Assembly: GCA_031549185.1 (NCBI GenBank)
Contig: JAVBQG010000015.1
Span: 1 to 64,000, forward strand
Length of the DNA: 64,000 nt
Direction of reading: 5' to 3'
From: JAVBQG01 sp031549185
GTDB lineage: Bacteria; Synergistota; Synergistia; Synergistales; Synergistaceae
Shown: piece after piece, positions 8,593-17,181 of the stretch
Position numbering within the stretch: position 1 is the first letter of the stretch
Layout: each line of letters begins with the position of its first letter
Position numbers and translations under genes: made by a program
Notes under the pieces: model-generated
Database searches by the model: none
The model's input: only the letters and a program-made list of their open reading frames with translations
What the model was told of the DNA's origin: nothing

Positions 8593-9126
8593 CTATAGTT
8601 TTGCGAGATCCTCCTGATATTTAGTGACCTCTTTTGTCACGACGCCGGAATAACGTTCGTATTTTACTTCCGTCCCCTGCAAAGAGCCGATGCCCTTTCC
8701 GCTTAGGTCCCCGGAGTCCTGTTTTTGTCTTGCGAGCAGGATGTAATTGTCCCACCTCTTCATGGTCTCGACGTCTTCGTCGGGCACCCTCTGAAATTTG
8801 GCGACACTGAAGAGGCTCTGTTTGAGCTCCTCCATCAGGACGAGGTTCTCTCTCATTTTATAGTATACGATCATCAGAAAATGGGCGTTAATCAAATCGT
8901 CCTTGCGAAACGGCATTTCCGCCTCGGGTACGACGATCCGATCCCTGTGGGGGCGATAAAAATCCTTGTAATCGTATACGACATTGGCAGCCCACACGAC
9001 AGCGTCCATAAAATCCGCTTTGTTGAACAACATGCCATAATATCCGTCTTTTCTGATTCTTTCGACGATAGCCCGGTTTTTGGGTAATGCGCCGGCAAAC
9101 TCTCTTTCTTCACGCCCTCTGCCCAT
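8593..9126 (-). CDS. conserved-looking protein of unknown function
   Basis: A 177-residue soluble protein that I do not recognise. No signal peptide, membrane segment or known motif is visible. It is rich in aromatic residues and Lys/Arg/Asp/Glu, with clusters such as RKDGYYGMLFNKADF, VVYDYKDFYRPHRDR and NAHFLMIVYYKMRENL. The start is the ATG at 9126 with GGAGGAG 8-10 bases upstream; a TTG three bases earlier is less likely. It is monocistronic, ends 62 bases before tRNA-Val, and is divergent from the HPP gene. Codon and base composition match its neighbours, and the good ribosome site supports a real gene. Confidence 0.7.
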   Translation of the reverse strand: MGRGREEREFAGALPKNRAIVERIRKDGYYGMLFNKADFMDAVVWAANVVYDYKDFYRPHRDRIVVPEAEMPFRKDDLINAHFLMIVYYKMRENLVLMEELKQSLFSVAKFQRVPDEDVETMKRWDNYILLARQKQDSGDLSGKGIGSLQGTEVKYERYSGVVTKEVTKYQEDLAKL

Positions 9127-9260
9127 CAAAGTCGCTCCTCCATTTGCAAGAACGTAGCCTTGTACGCGATATCGTAAATTTTACACCATAGCCTCTGTAT
9201 TTGGAATCATGTGTGCGATAATGTCGTGGTCGTTTGAATTTTTTGTGCGGGGGCGCTGTG

Positions 9261-9725
9261 ATGGGCAAGATCAGAGAGGACATTTTCAAACGACTCAGGC
9301 TGTACGTCGGTATCGTCGCGGCCTTCGGCTTTGTCTCCTACCTTGCCTTCGCACGGGCTCTTCCCGTATTGATCGCGCCTCTCGCCGCTTCGGCGTGTAT
9401 TTTATTCGCGGTTCCTCACAGTCATTTCGCCCGACCCAAGAACGTGATACTGGGACATGTGCTGTCGGCGGCGATCGGCGTTTTTTTACACGCGGCCTTC
9501 GGCGTCCACTGGTTTGCCAGCGCTCTTTGCGTGGCGTTGGCGGTTGCCGTGATGGACCTCACGGACACGATGCATCCGCCGGCGGCGGCGACGAGCCTGC
9601 TTGCCCTTACGACCTCGCAGGGGTATCGATTCGTCTTCACGCCGGTCGCGCTTGGCGCCTGCGTGCTGGTGCTCGTATCCGAGTTCGTTAAGTTTACGCT
9701 GCGGGAGCCTCCGGTGCGGAAATAA
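9261..9725 (+). CDS. HPP family integral membrane protein
   Basis: A 154-residue protein with four predicted membrane segments. It carries the family-defining His-Pro-Pro motif in DTMHPPAAATSLLALT at about residue 100, plus the early VPHSHFARPKN motif. Some HPP proteins of plants and cyanobacteria are nitrite transporters of plastid and cell membranes, but the substrate here is unknown. The ATG at 9261 is chosen over an in-frame TTG 27 bases upstream because a GGGGG stretch precedes it. No operon partner: the gene before is divergent and fliD has its own promoter. Confidence 0.85.
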   Translation: MGKIREDIFKRLRLYVGIVAAFGFVSYLAFARALPVLIAPLAASACILFAVPHSHFARPKNVILGHVLSAAIGVFLHAAFGVHWFASALCVALAVAVMDLTDTMHPPAAATSLLALTTSQGYRFVFTPVALGACVLVLVSEFVKFTLREPPVRK

Positions 9726-9742
9726 AAAACATTGTCTCTCTC

Positions 9743-9770
9743 TTGACGTGCGAAATGTTTCAGCTACACT
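9743..9770 (+). promoter_or_regulatory. sigma70-like promoter of fliD
   Basis: TTGACG (9743-9748), 16-base spacer, TACACT (9765-9770). It would give a leader of about 55 bases. The boxes look like a housekeeping promoter, not the flagellar sigma28 type. Confidence 0.6.
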
Positions 9771-9782
9771 CTGTAATAGCCG

Positions 9783-9805
9783 ATAACCAATATGAAGTTG
9801 GTTAT
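9783..9805 (+). promoter_or_regulatory. leader hairpin upstream of fliD
   Basis: A perfect 8-bp inverted repeat ATAACCAA / TTGGTTAT with a 7-base loop lies in the predicted fliD leader, ending about 12 bases before the AAGGAGG ribosome site. It has no U-tract, so it is not a terminator; a protein or RNA binding site is possible. Confidence 0.4.
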
Positions 9806-9833
9806 TCTTCACGGATTGAAGGAGGCTATTCGA

Positions 9834-12542
9834 ATGGGAGACTCGCTGTTTCAAGTCACCGGCATCAGCTCCGGCATCGACTGGGGCTCGATCATCGACA
9901 AAACCATAGAGGCTGCCAAAAAGCCCGCCACGCAGTGGCAGAACAAGATCGATACGCTCGAGGTGAAGAAGACGCTCTATCAGCAACTGTCGAGCGAATT
10001 CTACAAGCTTCGCAACACGCTGACCCCCCTGAAACTCGAATCCACCTATCTGGCCAAGACAGCCGAATTCGCGGTGCGAACGCCTGCGGGCGCGGATCCG
10101 GCGAGTATCGTGAAGGCGACCGTGAAGACTGACGCCGCGATCTCCTCGTGGGACTTGGACATCCAGCAGATCGCCAGAACGCAACGCCACATATCCGGCA
10201 GGGTCAGCGATCCCTCGGCTGCCCTCAATCTGGAGGGCAAGTTCCGAATCATGGCGGACGAGCGGTGGACCACGATCGAGATCGAAAAGGGCGACACGAT
10301 CCGCACGATCAACCAGAAGCTGCAGAATGCCAAGGACCAGTTCGGCAACAGTATGCCGATCACCGCGCAGCTCGTCGACAACCGTCTCGTGATCGACAGC
10401 CTCAACGGGGGACTCAACAACACGGGGGTCAAGACGCTTGAACCGATTACCATGAGCGACTCCGACCTCATGTACCTTCCTCGCGCGGGAATGAATTACT
10501 CCAAAGACCCGGCGGAGCAGACTTCCTATCCCCCACAGTTGTTGTCGGTGTCCTCGGGCAGCACCACGTATATCGAGGGGGTCGACTACACATACGACGC
10601 ATCCAAGGGGCTCATCACCTGGAAGACGGGGGCGGGCACGAAACGGCCCTCCACAGGCGAGGACGCCGATATTCTGTATATGAAGGATACCGAGGTCACA
10701 TACGGTGGCACCGGCGTCGATTCGCTGCCGCACATGCCCTCCGGTGCGGCCTACGATCCCGGGACCAGGGTCGACATCTACAAATCGGACGGCAAAAAAT
10801 ACACGCAGGCGACGAAGGCGGACGTCCTCGCCAGCACGGCGGGCAACTGGGATTACTACGTCGACTATACGACCGAGGAGATCGTCTGGAACACCAATCC
10901 CGGTACGCGGGCCAGCGCTACGATTCCGGGGAGCGGCGATAAGTACACGATCAGAATCGGCGCGCAGTCGGATTACGCGACCTCCCAGAACAAATTTTAC
11001 ATGGAAGCGGACGACATGACGTCGAACTCTATCCTCGCCAAGCTCGGTTTCATCACGATGGACGACAATGGCGACTGGTTGTACCCGGAGGGTGGCTACA
11101 TCGAAGCGCAGGACGCCAAACTCAAGGTCAACGGCGTCCCCATCACCCGGCAGACCAACACCATCGACGACATCGTCGCGAACGTGACGCTCGAGCTGAA
11201 GGGCGAGGGCAAGCTGACGATGGACATCACGCAGGACGCCCAGAAGGCCGTCGATGGGGTGCAGGCGTTCATCGACCAGTACAACCAGGTCATGACATGG
11301 ATCAACACGTATGTCAACGAAAAGTCGGACAAAAAGACGACAACGGACGATGAAGACCATCTCTCCTCGCTGATCCAGAACAGCAAGGGCAATACGGTCT
11401 TCGGTCTGCTGCACGGCGACCAGCTGCTCTGGTCGATCAAGAACCAGATGCGCAATTTGATGGCCAATCCGATTACCACGCTGTCCGGTACGCTGAACTC
11501 GAAGAAGTTCCTGCACCCCGCCGAGGCGCTGAGCATGCAGGGGGCGTTCTACATCAATGTCGGCGGTATGTCGGCGAAGATCAACGTCTCGAAGACGGAC
11601 TCGCTGGAGGACATCCAGAAAAAGCTGCAGCAGGCGACCAACGCGGTTGCCTCAGAGAGCGGGGCGCTTCCGCCGTCCCCCAAATCGCTGGGGTTAAATG
11701 TGACCATACAGGATGGCCAGCTTGTCATCAGCACGGCCAAGACCACCTCCACCAGCACACAGTTGTCGTCCAAACCGCTGCGGAGCAAGACGGAAAAATA
11801 CGACTATCTACCCGTCGTGACGGAAAGCGCCAGCCCCGTCAGCGGCGTCCTTGCGGTCTATCAGGGCAACACGATGTACGAAGAGGGCAAGGATTTCCGG
11901 GTCACCAGGGAGGAAAATTCCAGCGGCGTGATCCAGAGCAAGATCGTGTGGCTCGACGGCGGCAAGGCGCCGAAGACCGGAGAGTACTACAACGTCGAGT
12001 ACGGGTATAACGGCTCAGCCATCTCGTACAGTTTTATTGAGGACTCGTCGTCGACTCCCGGTGGCGGGTACTCGAGGAGCCTGTCCGAGCTCGGTCTGCA
12101 CCAGGACTCCAGCAAGATTCTGCTCTCCAAGTTTGGAATTACGACCGAGAGCACGGATTACGGCAAGAGTGGTCTGCTCGAGTTCGACTCCGACAAGTTC
12201 TTCGAAGCGCTGAAGGAGGATCCGAAGGCCGTATCCACCGTCATGACCAGCTTCATGCGCGACATCATGGATACGTACATCGGCAACCTGGTCGACTCGA
12301 CCAGTATCGTCGTCGGATCGTCCGTCGTGACCAAGGGGCGCGTGGCGACCCAGCTAAACGCGATCGACACCGAGATCGGCACGCTGAACAAGCAGATCAC
12401 GAAGCTCGAGAAATCGCTGGAGCAGAAGCAGGCCGCCATGTATAAGCGCTATACGGACATGGAGCAGGCGATCCAGAAGCTGAACGCGCAGATGTCGAGT
12501 ATGTCGCAGTATTTCAACAACGCGAGTTCAAAAGGCTCGTAG
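9834..12542 (+). CDS. fliD: flagellar hook-associated protein 2 (filament cap), enlarged
   Basis: FliD caps the growing flagellum and helps fold flagellin. The N-terminus FQVTGISSGIDWGSIIDKTI and the long coiled-coil C-terminus (residues about 830-895) are the two ends of the family, which form the D0-D1 leg. Between them are FliD_N-type and FliD_C-type sequence. At 902 residues it is much longer than the usual 400-700; the extra length is in the middle, in beta-rich stretches around residues 200-330 and 620-760 with a repeated Tyr/Gly-rich style (TTYIEGVDYTYDASKGLITW and NTMYEEGKDFRV). Start at ATG 9834 with AAGGAGG; an upstream in-frame ATG lacks one. It is monocistronic. Confidence 0.93.
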   Translation: MGDSLFQVTGISSGIDWGSIIDKTIEAAKKPATQWQNKIDTLEVKKTLYQQLSSEFYKLRNTLTPLKLESTYLAKTAEFAVRTPAGADPASIVKATVKTDAAISSWDLDIQQIARTQRHISGRVSDPSAALNLEGKFRIMADERWTTIEIEKGDTIRTINQKLQNAKDQFGNSMPITAQLVDNRLVIDSLNGGLNNTGVKTLEPITMSDSDLMYLPRAGMNYSKDPAEQTSYPPQLLSVSSGSTTYIEGVDYTYDASKGLITWKTGAGTKRPSTGEDADILYMKDTEVTYGGTGVDSLPHMPSGAAYDPGTRVDIYKSDGKKYTQATKADVLASTAGNWDYYVDYTTEEIVWNTNPGTRASATIPGSGDKYTIRIGAQSDYATSQNKFYMEADDMTSNSILAKLGFITMDDNGDWLYPEGGYIEAQDAKLKVNGVPITRQTNTIDDIVANVTLELKGEGKLTMDITQDAQKAVDGVQAFIDQYNQVMTWINTYVNEKSDKKTTTDDEDHLSSLIQNSKGNTVFGLLHGDQLLWSIKNQMRNLMANPITTLSGTLNSKKFLHPAEALSMQGAFYINVGGMSAKINVSKTDSLEDIQKKLQQATNAVASESGALPPSPKSLGLNVTIQDGQLVISTAKTTSTSTQLSSKPLRSKTEKYDYLPVVTESASPVSGVLAVYQGNTMYEEGKDFRVTREENSSGVIQSKIVWLDGGKAPKTGEYYNVEYGYNGSAISYSFIEDSSSTPGGGYSRSLSELGLHQDSSKILLSKFGITTESTDYGKSGLLEFDSDKFFEALKEDPKAVSTVMTSFMRDIMDTYIGNLVDSTSIVVGSSVVTKGRVATQLNAIDTEIGTLNKQITKLEKSLEQKQAAMYKRYTDMEQAIQKLNAQMSSMSQYFNNASSKGS

Positions 12543-12567
12543 TGGGGCTATACCGGAAAATAAAGAA

Positions 12568-12604
12568 GGAGCGCGGTGCTTTTTTGCTCGCGCTCCTTTT
12601 TTAT
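12568..12604 (+). terminator. bidirectional terminator between fliD and degU
   Basis: Stem GGAGCGCG (12568-12575) / CGCGCTCC (12589-12596) followed by eight bases of mostly T. The upstream flank is A-rich, so it can also end transcription of the convergent response-regulator gene. Confidence 0.85.
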
Positions 12605-12661
12605 ATCTCTAAGATTTGCAATCTTTGCCCTTTGGGCCCCTGACGATAAATCGGTCTTTTT

Positions 12662-13327
12662 CTAGAATTGAATCCCGGCGGAGGCCTTCTGCACCAGCCC
12701 CATCCTCCAGGCCATGACGGCCGCCTGCGTGCGATCGTTGAGGTTCAGCTTCTTTAGCAAGTGGCTGACGTGGTTTTTAACGGTCTTCTCCGACAGGACC
12801 ATCTTACTGGAGATCTCCGCGTTGTTGAAACCCTGCGACAGCCAGTAGAGCACCTCTTTCTCCCGCTGTGTCAGGAGCATCATGACGTCCTTCTCCTCTT
12901 GGTGTTTCTGGAAGGTGTTGAGTAGTTTGCCGGCGACCTTCGGGTCGACGTACGACTCGCCTTCGAAAACCGAACGCAGCGCCGAGAGCAGATCGGGCAT
13001 ACCCGATGACTTGAGAATATAGCCGCTGATGCCAGCCGAAGAGAGGGCAGCCAAGTGCTCCTCGTCGTCGTAGGCTGTTATCGCGACGAATTTCGAACGG
13101 CACTGCTCGCTCTTGAGCTCCTTGACGACTTGCCCGCCATCCATTTTCGGCATGTTGATGTCGAGCAGGACGATGTCCGGGTTGGTCGCGCGCGTCAGTT
13201 CCACGGCCTCCAGTCCGTCCTTCGCCTCCCCCACGACTTCGATGTCGTTCTCAAGTTCCAAAAGTCTCCTGAGGCCATCACGAAACAGACGGTGGTCGTC
13301 GGCAAGCAGAAGTCTAATTTTGTTCAT
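12662..13327 (-). CDS. degU: NarL/DegU-family response regulator
   Basis: A 221-residue DNA-binding response regulator. The receiver domain (about 1-120) has the acidic pair Asp10-Asp11, phosphoacceptor Asp56 in VLLDINMPKMDGG and the conserved Lys in YILKSS. The C-terminal LuxR-type helix-turn-helix contains LTQREKEVLYWLSQGFNN and SEKTVKNHVSHLLKKL. The start is the ATG at 13327, 8 bases after GGGAG; an ATG six bases upstream sits too close to that site. It overlaps the kinase gene by 14 bases and is its cognate partner. Targets are unknown; the adjacent fliD suggests motility or surface functions. Confidence 0.92.
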   Translation of the reverse strand: MNKIRLLLADDHRLFRDGLRRLLELENDIEVVGEAKDGLEAVELTRATNPDIVLLDINMPKMDGGQVVKELKSEQCRSKFVAITAYDDEEHLAALSSAGISGYILKSSGMPDLLSALRSVFEGESYVDPKVAGKLLNTFQKHQEEKDVMMLLTQREKEVLYWLSQGFNNAEISSKMVLSEKTVKNHVSHLLKKLNLNDRTQAAVMAWRMGLVQKASAGIQF

Positions 13328-14465
13328 TGCCATCTCTCCCTAAAGGTACCGTTATCTGAATGTGAGTGCCTTCTCCGGCCTTGCTGTCGATTTTGAACGT
13401 GCCATTCACGAAATGAATTCGCTCCGACATGTTGGTCAGGCCAAACGAACCTCTTTCAGCAGCGAGCGCGCGGCCCTTTTCGATGTTAAAACCGCATCCG
13501 TTGTCGGAAATGCTCAAATTGAGTTCCCGCTCGTTGTATGCATATTTTACGCTGATGGCTGTGGCGTTTCCGTGCCTCAATGCATTGGAAGCCGCCTCTT
13601 GAACGACGCGAAAGACATTCGAGCGCAGGACGGAGGGGAAGGAATCCTCGTCGTTCGGTATATCGACCTGGAAATCGATGCTGTGCCTCTCTCTATAATT
13701 TTCGGCCAATCTTCTGATTGCTTTACCCAGACCTTTGTCGAGTCCCAGTGGTTGCAATTGTAACAGAAAACCTCTGAAGTCGCCAAGCGCCTCCTGCATC
13801 TGCGCCTTGATGCGCGATATTTCAAGCATAATCGCGTCAACGTTGCCGGCCTTCGCCACCCGCTCGAGGTATTCGAACGAAAGAATCGACGCGGCGAACT
13901 GTTGTATCGGACCGTCGTGTATCTCTCTGGCGAGGCGCTTGTTTTCACGTTCGGCAAATTGAAGGGCGAGGGCGACCGTGCGGAGGTCTCCTGTCGATTT
14001 GAGCGATTCCATGGAGTCGATTCTGTTGCGGAGAATTTCGACGGCGAGGCGCAACTTACCCATCATGTTGGTGCTGTGCCCCATGATTCTTTCCATGCGA
14101 ATTTTTTCGCGCTCCAGGTCGTCTCGGCGGCGTCGCAGATAGCGTTCGCGCTCTTCGAAGGAAGCGCGCAATCGCATATACCGCTCCGCTTCCTCGTACA
14201 TGCGGGCCTGGGCGTCGTAATCTCGGCTTATTTCGGCTTTGGCGAGGGCCTGTCGGGCCTGTTTGTATGCTTCCGTGACGGCGTCGTTCGCCGCTACGAC
14301 CTCTGCAACCTCTTTTCTGACATCCGTGAGTTCGGCGTACAAATCACGTAAACCATGCAATACGTCGTCACGGATTCCTACAACATGGTCTATACTATAA
14401 TTCAAAAATTCGTTCGTTCGATCCAGAACGTTCTGCAGCTTGTTCTTGAACGTGACCTCAACCAT
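13314..14465 (-). CDS. degS: DegS-like soluble sensor histidine kinase
   Basis: Cytoplasmic kinase of about 383 residues with no membrane segment. Residues 1-135 are a long coiled coil as in Bacillus DegS, and the HisKA_3 phosphoacceptor is His183 in LAREIHDGPIQQF. The C-terminal HATPase domain contains VVQEAASNALRHGNA, ISDNGCGFN and GSFGLTNMSERI. The start is uncertain: an in-frame ATG exists at 14543, but it lacks a ribosome site and a TATAAT-like -10 box (14502-14507) falls inside that extension, so I prefer the ATG at 14465 (GGGGAGG, 13 bases upstream). It is coupled to the downstream response regulator. Confidence 0.9.
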   Translation of the reverse strand: MVEVTFKNKLQNVLDRTNEFLNYSIDHVVGIRDDVLHGLRDLYAELTDVRKEVAEVVAANDAVTEAYKQARQALAKAEISRDYDAQARMYEEAERYMRLRASFEERERYLRRRRDDLEREKIRMERIMGHSTNMMGKLRLAVEILRNRIDSMESLKSTGDLRTVALALQFAERENKRLAREIHDGPIQQFAASILSFEYLERVAKAGNVDAIMLEISRIKAQMQEALGDFRGFLLQLQPLGLDKGLGKAIRRLAENYRERHSIDFQVDIPNDEDSFPSVLRSNVFRVVQEAASNALRHGNATAISVKYAYNERELNLSISDNGCGFNIEKGRALAAERGSFGLTNMSERIHFVNGTFKIDSKAGEGTHIQITVPLGRDGNEQN

Positions 14466-14606
14466 GTTGTAAGCTTTGCCTCCCCGTTGTTTCTTTATTA
14501 TATTATAACGGGTGAGTGAATTATTCATAGGGGTTTCTTCCATTTAATCCGGTTATTATTGAAAATTTGTGTTTGAAAAAATGAAGAGAATGCGGGAGGA
14601 ATTCGA

Positions 14607-15359
14607 TTGTCGAAAGAAAAAACTCCGACTCTCGACCGAAATATTGCCAGGGCGATCGGACGAGCGGTTTCCGATTTTTCAATGATCCGCGAACGTGATA
14701 AAATATTGGTAGGTCTGTCGGGGGGAAAAGACAGCGCTCTTTTGCTCTACGCGTTGCGACGTTTGCAGTTTCGCAGCCCGGTTCGCTTCGACCTCGCCGC
14801 CCTTACGGTGGATCCGACGGATGAGGGCGTCGATTTTTCGGCGTTGGCGGCATTCGTCTCGGAGCTGGGGGTCGAGCATCACCGTATCCGGTATCCGTTA
14901 TTCTCGGTCCTGAAGAGCGGCGTCTCCGATTCGGCCTGCAGTCTCTGCGCGAACATCCGGCGCGGGATACTGGCGTCGAACGCGCGCGAACTTGGGTGCA
15001 ATGTTCTGGCCCTGGGGCATCACTGCGACGACGCGGTCGAAACCGTCTGGCTGAACCTTTTCTACGCAGGGCGTTTCCGCTGTTTTCACCCGAACATGAC
15101 GATGAGCCGCACGGGGATACGCGTGATTCGCCCGATGGTATACGTCAGAGAGGCGGAAATTGTAAAAGAGACGAGCCGGCGGGCCATGCCCATTTTGGAT
15201 TTCGGCTGTCCCTACGCCGCCGGCTCGAGAAGGGCTTTGATCAAGGAGAAGATAAGAGAGTTCTCGCTGATCGCGCCGGATATGGTCAGCAACGTCGTTC
15301 ACGCATTGAAACACTGCCAGAGAAGCGACGCCTGGTCGTCGGAAGAGGTGCTACCATGA
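14607..15359 (+). CDS. TtcA-like PP-loop tRNA-thiolation family protein
   Basis: A 250-residue ATP pyrophosphatase. The PP-loop SGGKDSALLLYAL is at about residue 39, followed by a Cys pair CSLC (about 112-115) and NVLALGHHCDDAVET. These match TtcA, the 4Fe-4S enzyme that makes 2-thiocytidine at tRNA position 32. TtcA usually has a third cysteine in a CxLCGSQ motif; here there is only DFGCPYA, so the cluster could still have three ligands but the subfamily differs. TTG start with GGAGG. The stop overlaps the next ATG (ATGA), so the two genes are translationally coupled. The exact substrate is not certain. Confidence 0.8.
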   Translation: MSKEKTPTLDRNIARAIGRAVSDFSMIRERDKILVGLSGGKDSALLLYALRRLQFRSPVRFDLAALTVDPTDEGVDFSALAAFVSELGVEHHRIRYPLFSVLKSGVSDSACSLCANIRRGILASNARELGCNVLALGHHCDDAVETVWLNLFYAGRFRCFHPNMTMSRTGIRVIRPMVYVREAEIVKETSRRAMPILDFGCPYAAGSRRALIKEKIREFSLIAPDMVSNVVHALKHCQRSDAWSSEEVLP

Positions 15360-17104
15360 ATTCCATTGCAAAAGTGCAAGAAGCGTATTTCGCCTGGAAT
15401 CCCTCGGAAGACCCGGAGTTCTCTCCCCTCGTCATCGGAGAGGGAACGATCGGTGGCAAAGGTCGTTCGCTGCTTTACGCGATGCGCGTTTTGCGCGATT
15501 CCGACGATCCTACGTTGCGCTCGGTCGTCCTTCCGAGGTCGAGGTACATCGGTGTCGGCGTCTTTCAGGAGTTCGTCGCGCAGATACCGGATTTGGACGA
15601 TCTGCGGCATCGCGCGACCCCCGAGGAGATCGAGGCGCGTTTCCTGACCCTCTCTCTGCCCGAGTACGTGACGAAAGCCATTCGCGTTTATCTGGCCGAG
15701 ATGAGGGATCCCGTCGCGATTCGAAGCAGCTCGATGCTGGAGGACTCCCTGAAATATTCGTTTGCCGGCAAATATCTCTCGCCCTTCCTCCTGAACAACG
15801 AGGATTCGCTGGACACGAGGGTCCGGGCGCTGGAGACGCAGATCAAGCGCGTCTACGCGCGGACGTACTTCCCCGCCGGCGTAAGCTATCGCAGGAAACA
15901 CGGGCTCGGGGACGATATGATGGGGATTGCGATCATGCGCATCTCCGGTCGCTGGCGAGGGAGATACTACTACCCCACTACGGCCGGCGTCGGTTTTTCC
16001 TACAACGGAAGGCGATGGACAACCCGCATCAACCGGGAGGACGGGCTGATCCGCATGGTTTTCGGCCTGGGCACCATGAGCACCAAGCGCGGTTACGCGC
16101 GAACGTACTCGCTCTCCAACCCCTTCCTCCGGCCCGAGGGCTCCAACGCCTTCAAGGTCATGAAGCACTCGCAGGAGCACTTCAACGCCCTCGACGGAGA
16201 GACGGGCGAACTGGCGACCGTCGACATCAAGGAGATCTGGCGCGACGCCTTCCACTGGCACCCCGATTTTTCGACTTACGCGAGCCTTTATTACTACGAC
16301 AATGAACAGGGTTATTTCTCCTCTCTCGACAAAGCCAGCATCTTCTCCCCTGCCGAAGGAAAAGTCTGCATGCCCTTCGAGACGTTTCCCAGGGCGCACA
16401 AAATCTTCTTCACCAGAATGGGAGCCATGCTCCCCCTGTTGCAGAGGAGCATGGGGACCTATGCGGACATCGAGTTTTCGTACGAACCGCTCGAGGACAG
16501 GTTGGAGCTGCTTCAATCGCGCCCCTTGTGGGTCAACGACTGCAAAGATATTCTCTCCTGCCCGGAGACCGACGATTGCGAGGTCCTTTTAAGGGCGGAC
16601 CGCATGGTGACGGACGGCTTCAAAGAGAATATCCCCTGTCTGGTGCTGGTCGATCCGAACCTCTACTCCGCCACCGGCGATTTTTACAACATCGCCAGGG
16701 CGCTGGGCGAGATGAACAAGCAACTGGCGCCGGAGAAATACATTCTGGTCGCTCCCGGGCGCGTCGGCTCCAGCAGCCCGGAGCTGGGCGTCCCCGTCCG
16801 CTACGATGAGATCACCGGCAGCGCCTGTATCGTCGAAGTTGGGATACCGAAGACGGGGCAGATGCCGGAGTTGTCGTATGGCACGCACTTCTTCTCCGAT
16901 CTGGAGACGGACGAGGTGCTCTACATGCCGGTTTTCATGGGCGAACAGCATAACCTCTACAACGAGCGCTGGTTCGAGGAGACGCCCTTCGAGTATGGGG
17001 AACACAAGGCAGTGAGGGTGTACCGGGGACGCTTCTCCGTTTACATGAGCGGAGATCAGAATATGGGCATCGTGATGTCGGGGAAAAATTGCGACAAGAA
17101 TTGA
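15356..17104 (+). CDS. PEP/pyruvate-binding domain protein (PPDK N-terminal-like), stand-alone
   Basis: A 582-residue protein related to the ATP-grasp N-terminal domain of pyruvate phosphate dikinase and PEP synthase. It has a GKGRSLLYAMRVL segment near the start, where family members read GGKA..L, and IRSSSMLEDSLKYSFAGKY (family: vRSSa..ED....SfAG). The phosphohistidine swivelling domain and PEP-binding TIM barrel are absent, so it is unlikely to be a complete dikinase. The C-terminal 200 residues (from about LLRADRMVTDGFKENIPCLV) are not recognised. It is coupled to the TtcA-like gene, which suggests shared function in RNA or nucleotide metabolism, but that is inference. Confidence 0.75.
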   Translation: MNSIAKVQEAYFAWNPSEDPEFSPLVIGEGTIGGKGRSLLYAMRVLRDSDDPTLRSVVLPRSRYIGVGVFQEFVAQIPDLDDLRHRATPEEIEARFLTLSLPEYVTKAIRVYLAEMRDPVAIRSSSMLEDSLKYSFAGKYLSPFLLNNEDSLDTRVRALETQIKRVYARTYFPAGVSYRRKHGLGDDMMGIAIMRISGRWRGRYYYPTTAGVGFSYNGRRWTTRINREDGLIRMVFGLGTMSTKRGYARTYSLSNPFLRPEGSNAFKVMKHSQEHFNALDGETGELATVDIKEIWRDAFHWHPDFSTYASLYYYDNEQGYFSSLDKASIFSPAEGKVCMPFETFPRAHKIFFTRMGAMLPLLQRSMGTYADIEFSYEPLEDRLELLQSRPLWVNDCKDILSCPETDDCEVLLRADRMVTDGFKENIPCLVLVDPNLYSATGDFYNIARALGEMNKQLAPEKYILVAPGRVGSSSPELGVPVRYDEITGSACIVEVGIPKTGQMPELSYGTHFFSDLETDEVLYMPVFMGEQHNLYNERWFEETPFEYGEHKAVRVYRGRFSVYMSGDQNMGIVMSGKNCDKN

Positions 17105-17136
17105 CGTTGAATTTTTCTTTTCCGAAAACGGAATCC

Positions 17137-17166
17137 AAAGGCCCCGGTCGATGACTGGGGCCTTTT
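17137..17166 (+). terminator. terminator after the PEP/pyruvate-binding gene
   Basis: Stem AAAGGCCCC / GGGGCCTTTT extended inward by GGTC/GACT pairing, ending in a short T tract. A-rich on the other side, so possibly bidirectional, also serving pgi. Confidence 0.8.
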
Positions 17167-17181
17167 AAGATTCGAATTCTA

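Noticed and set aside
9792..9833. An upstream ATG as the fliD start
   Set aside because: It lies within the leader hairpin and has no ribosome site, whereas ATG 9834 has AAGGAGG.
14466..14543. N-terminal extension of the histidine kinase
   Set aside because: It holds a TATAAT-like promoter box and lacks a ribosome site; family members start near the preferred ATG.
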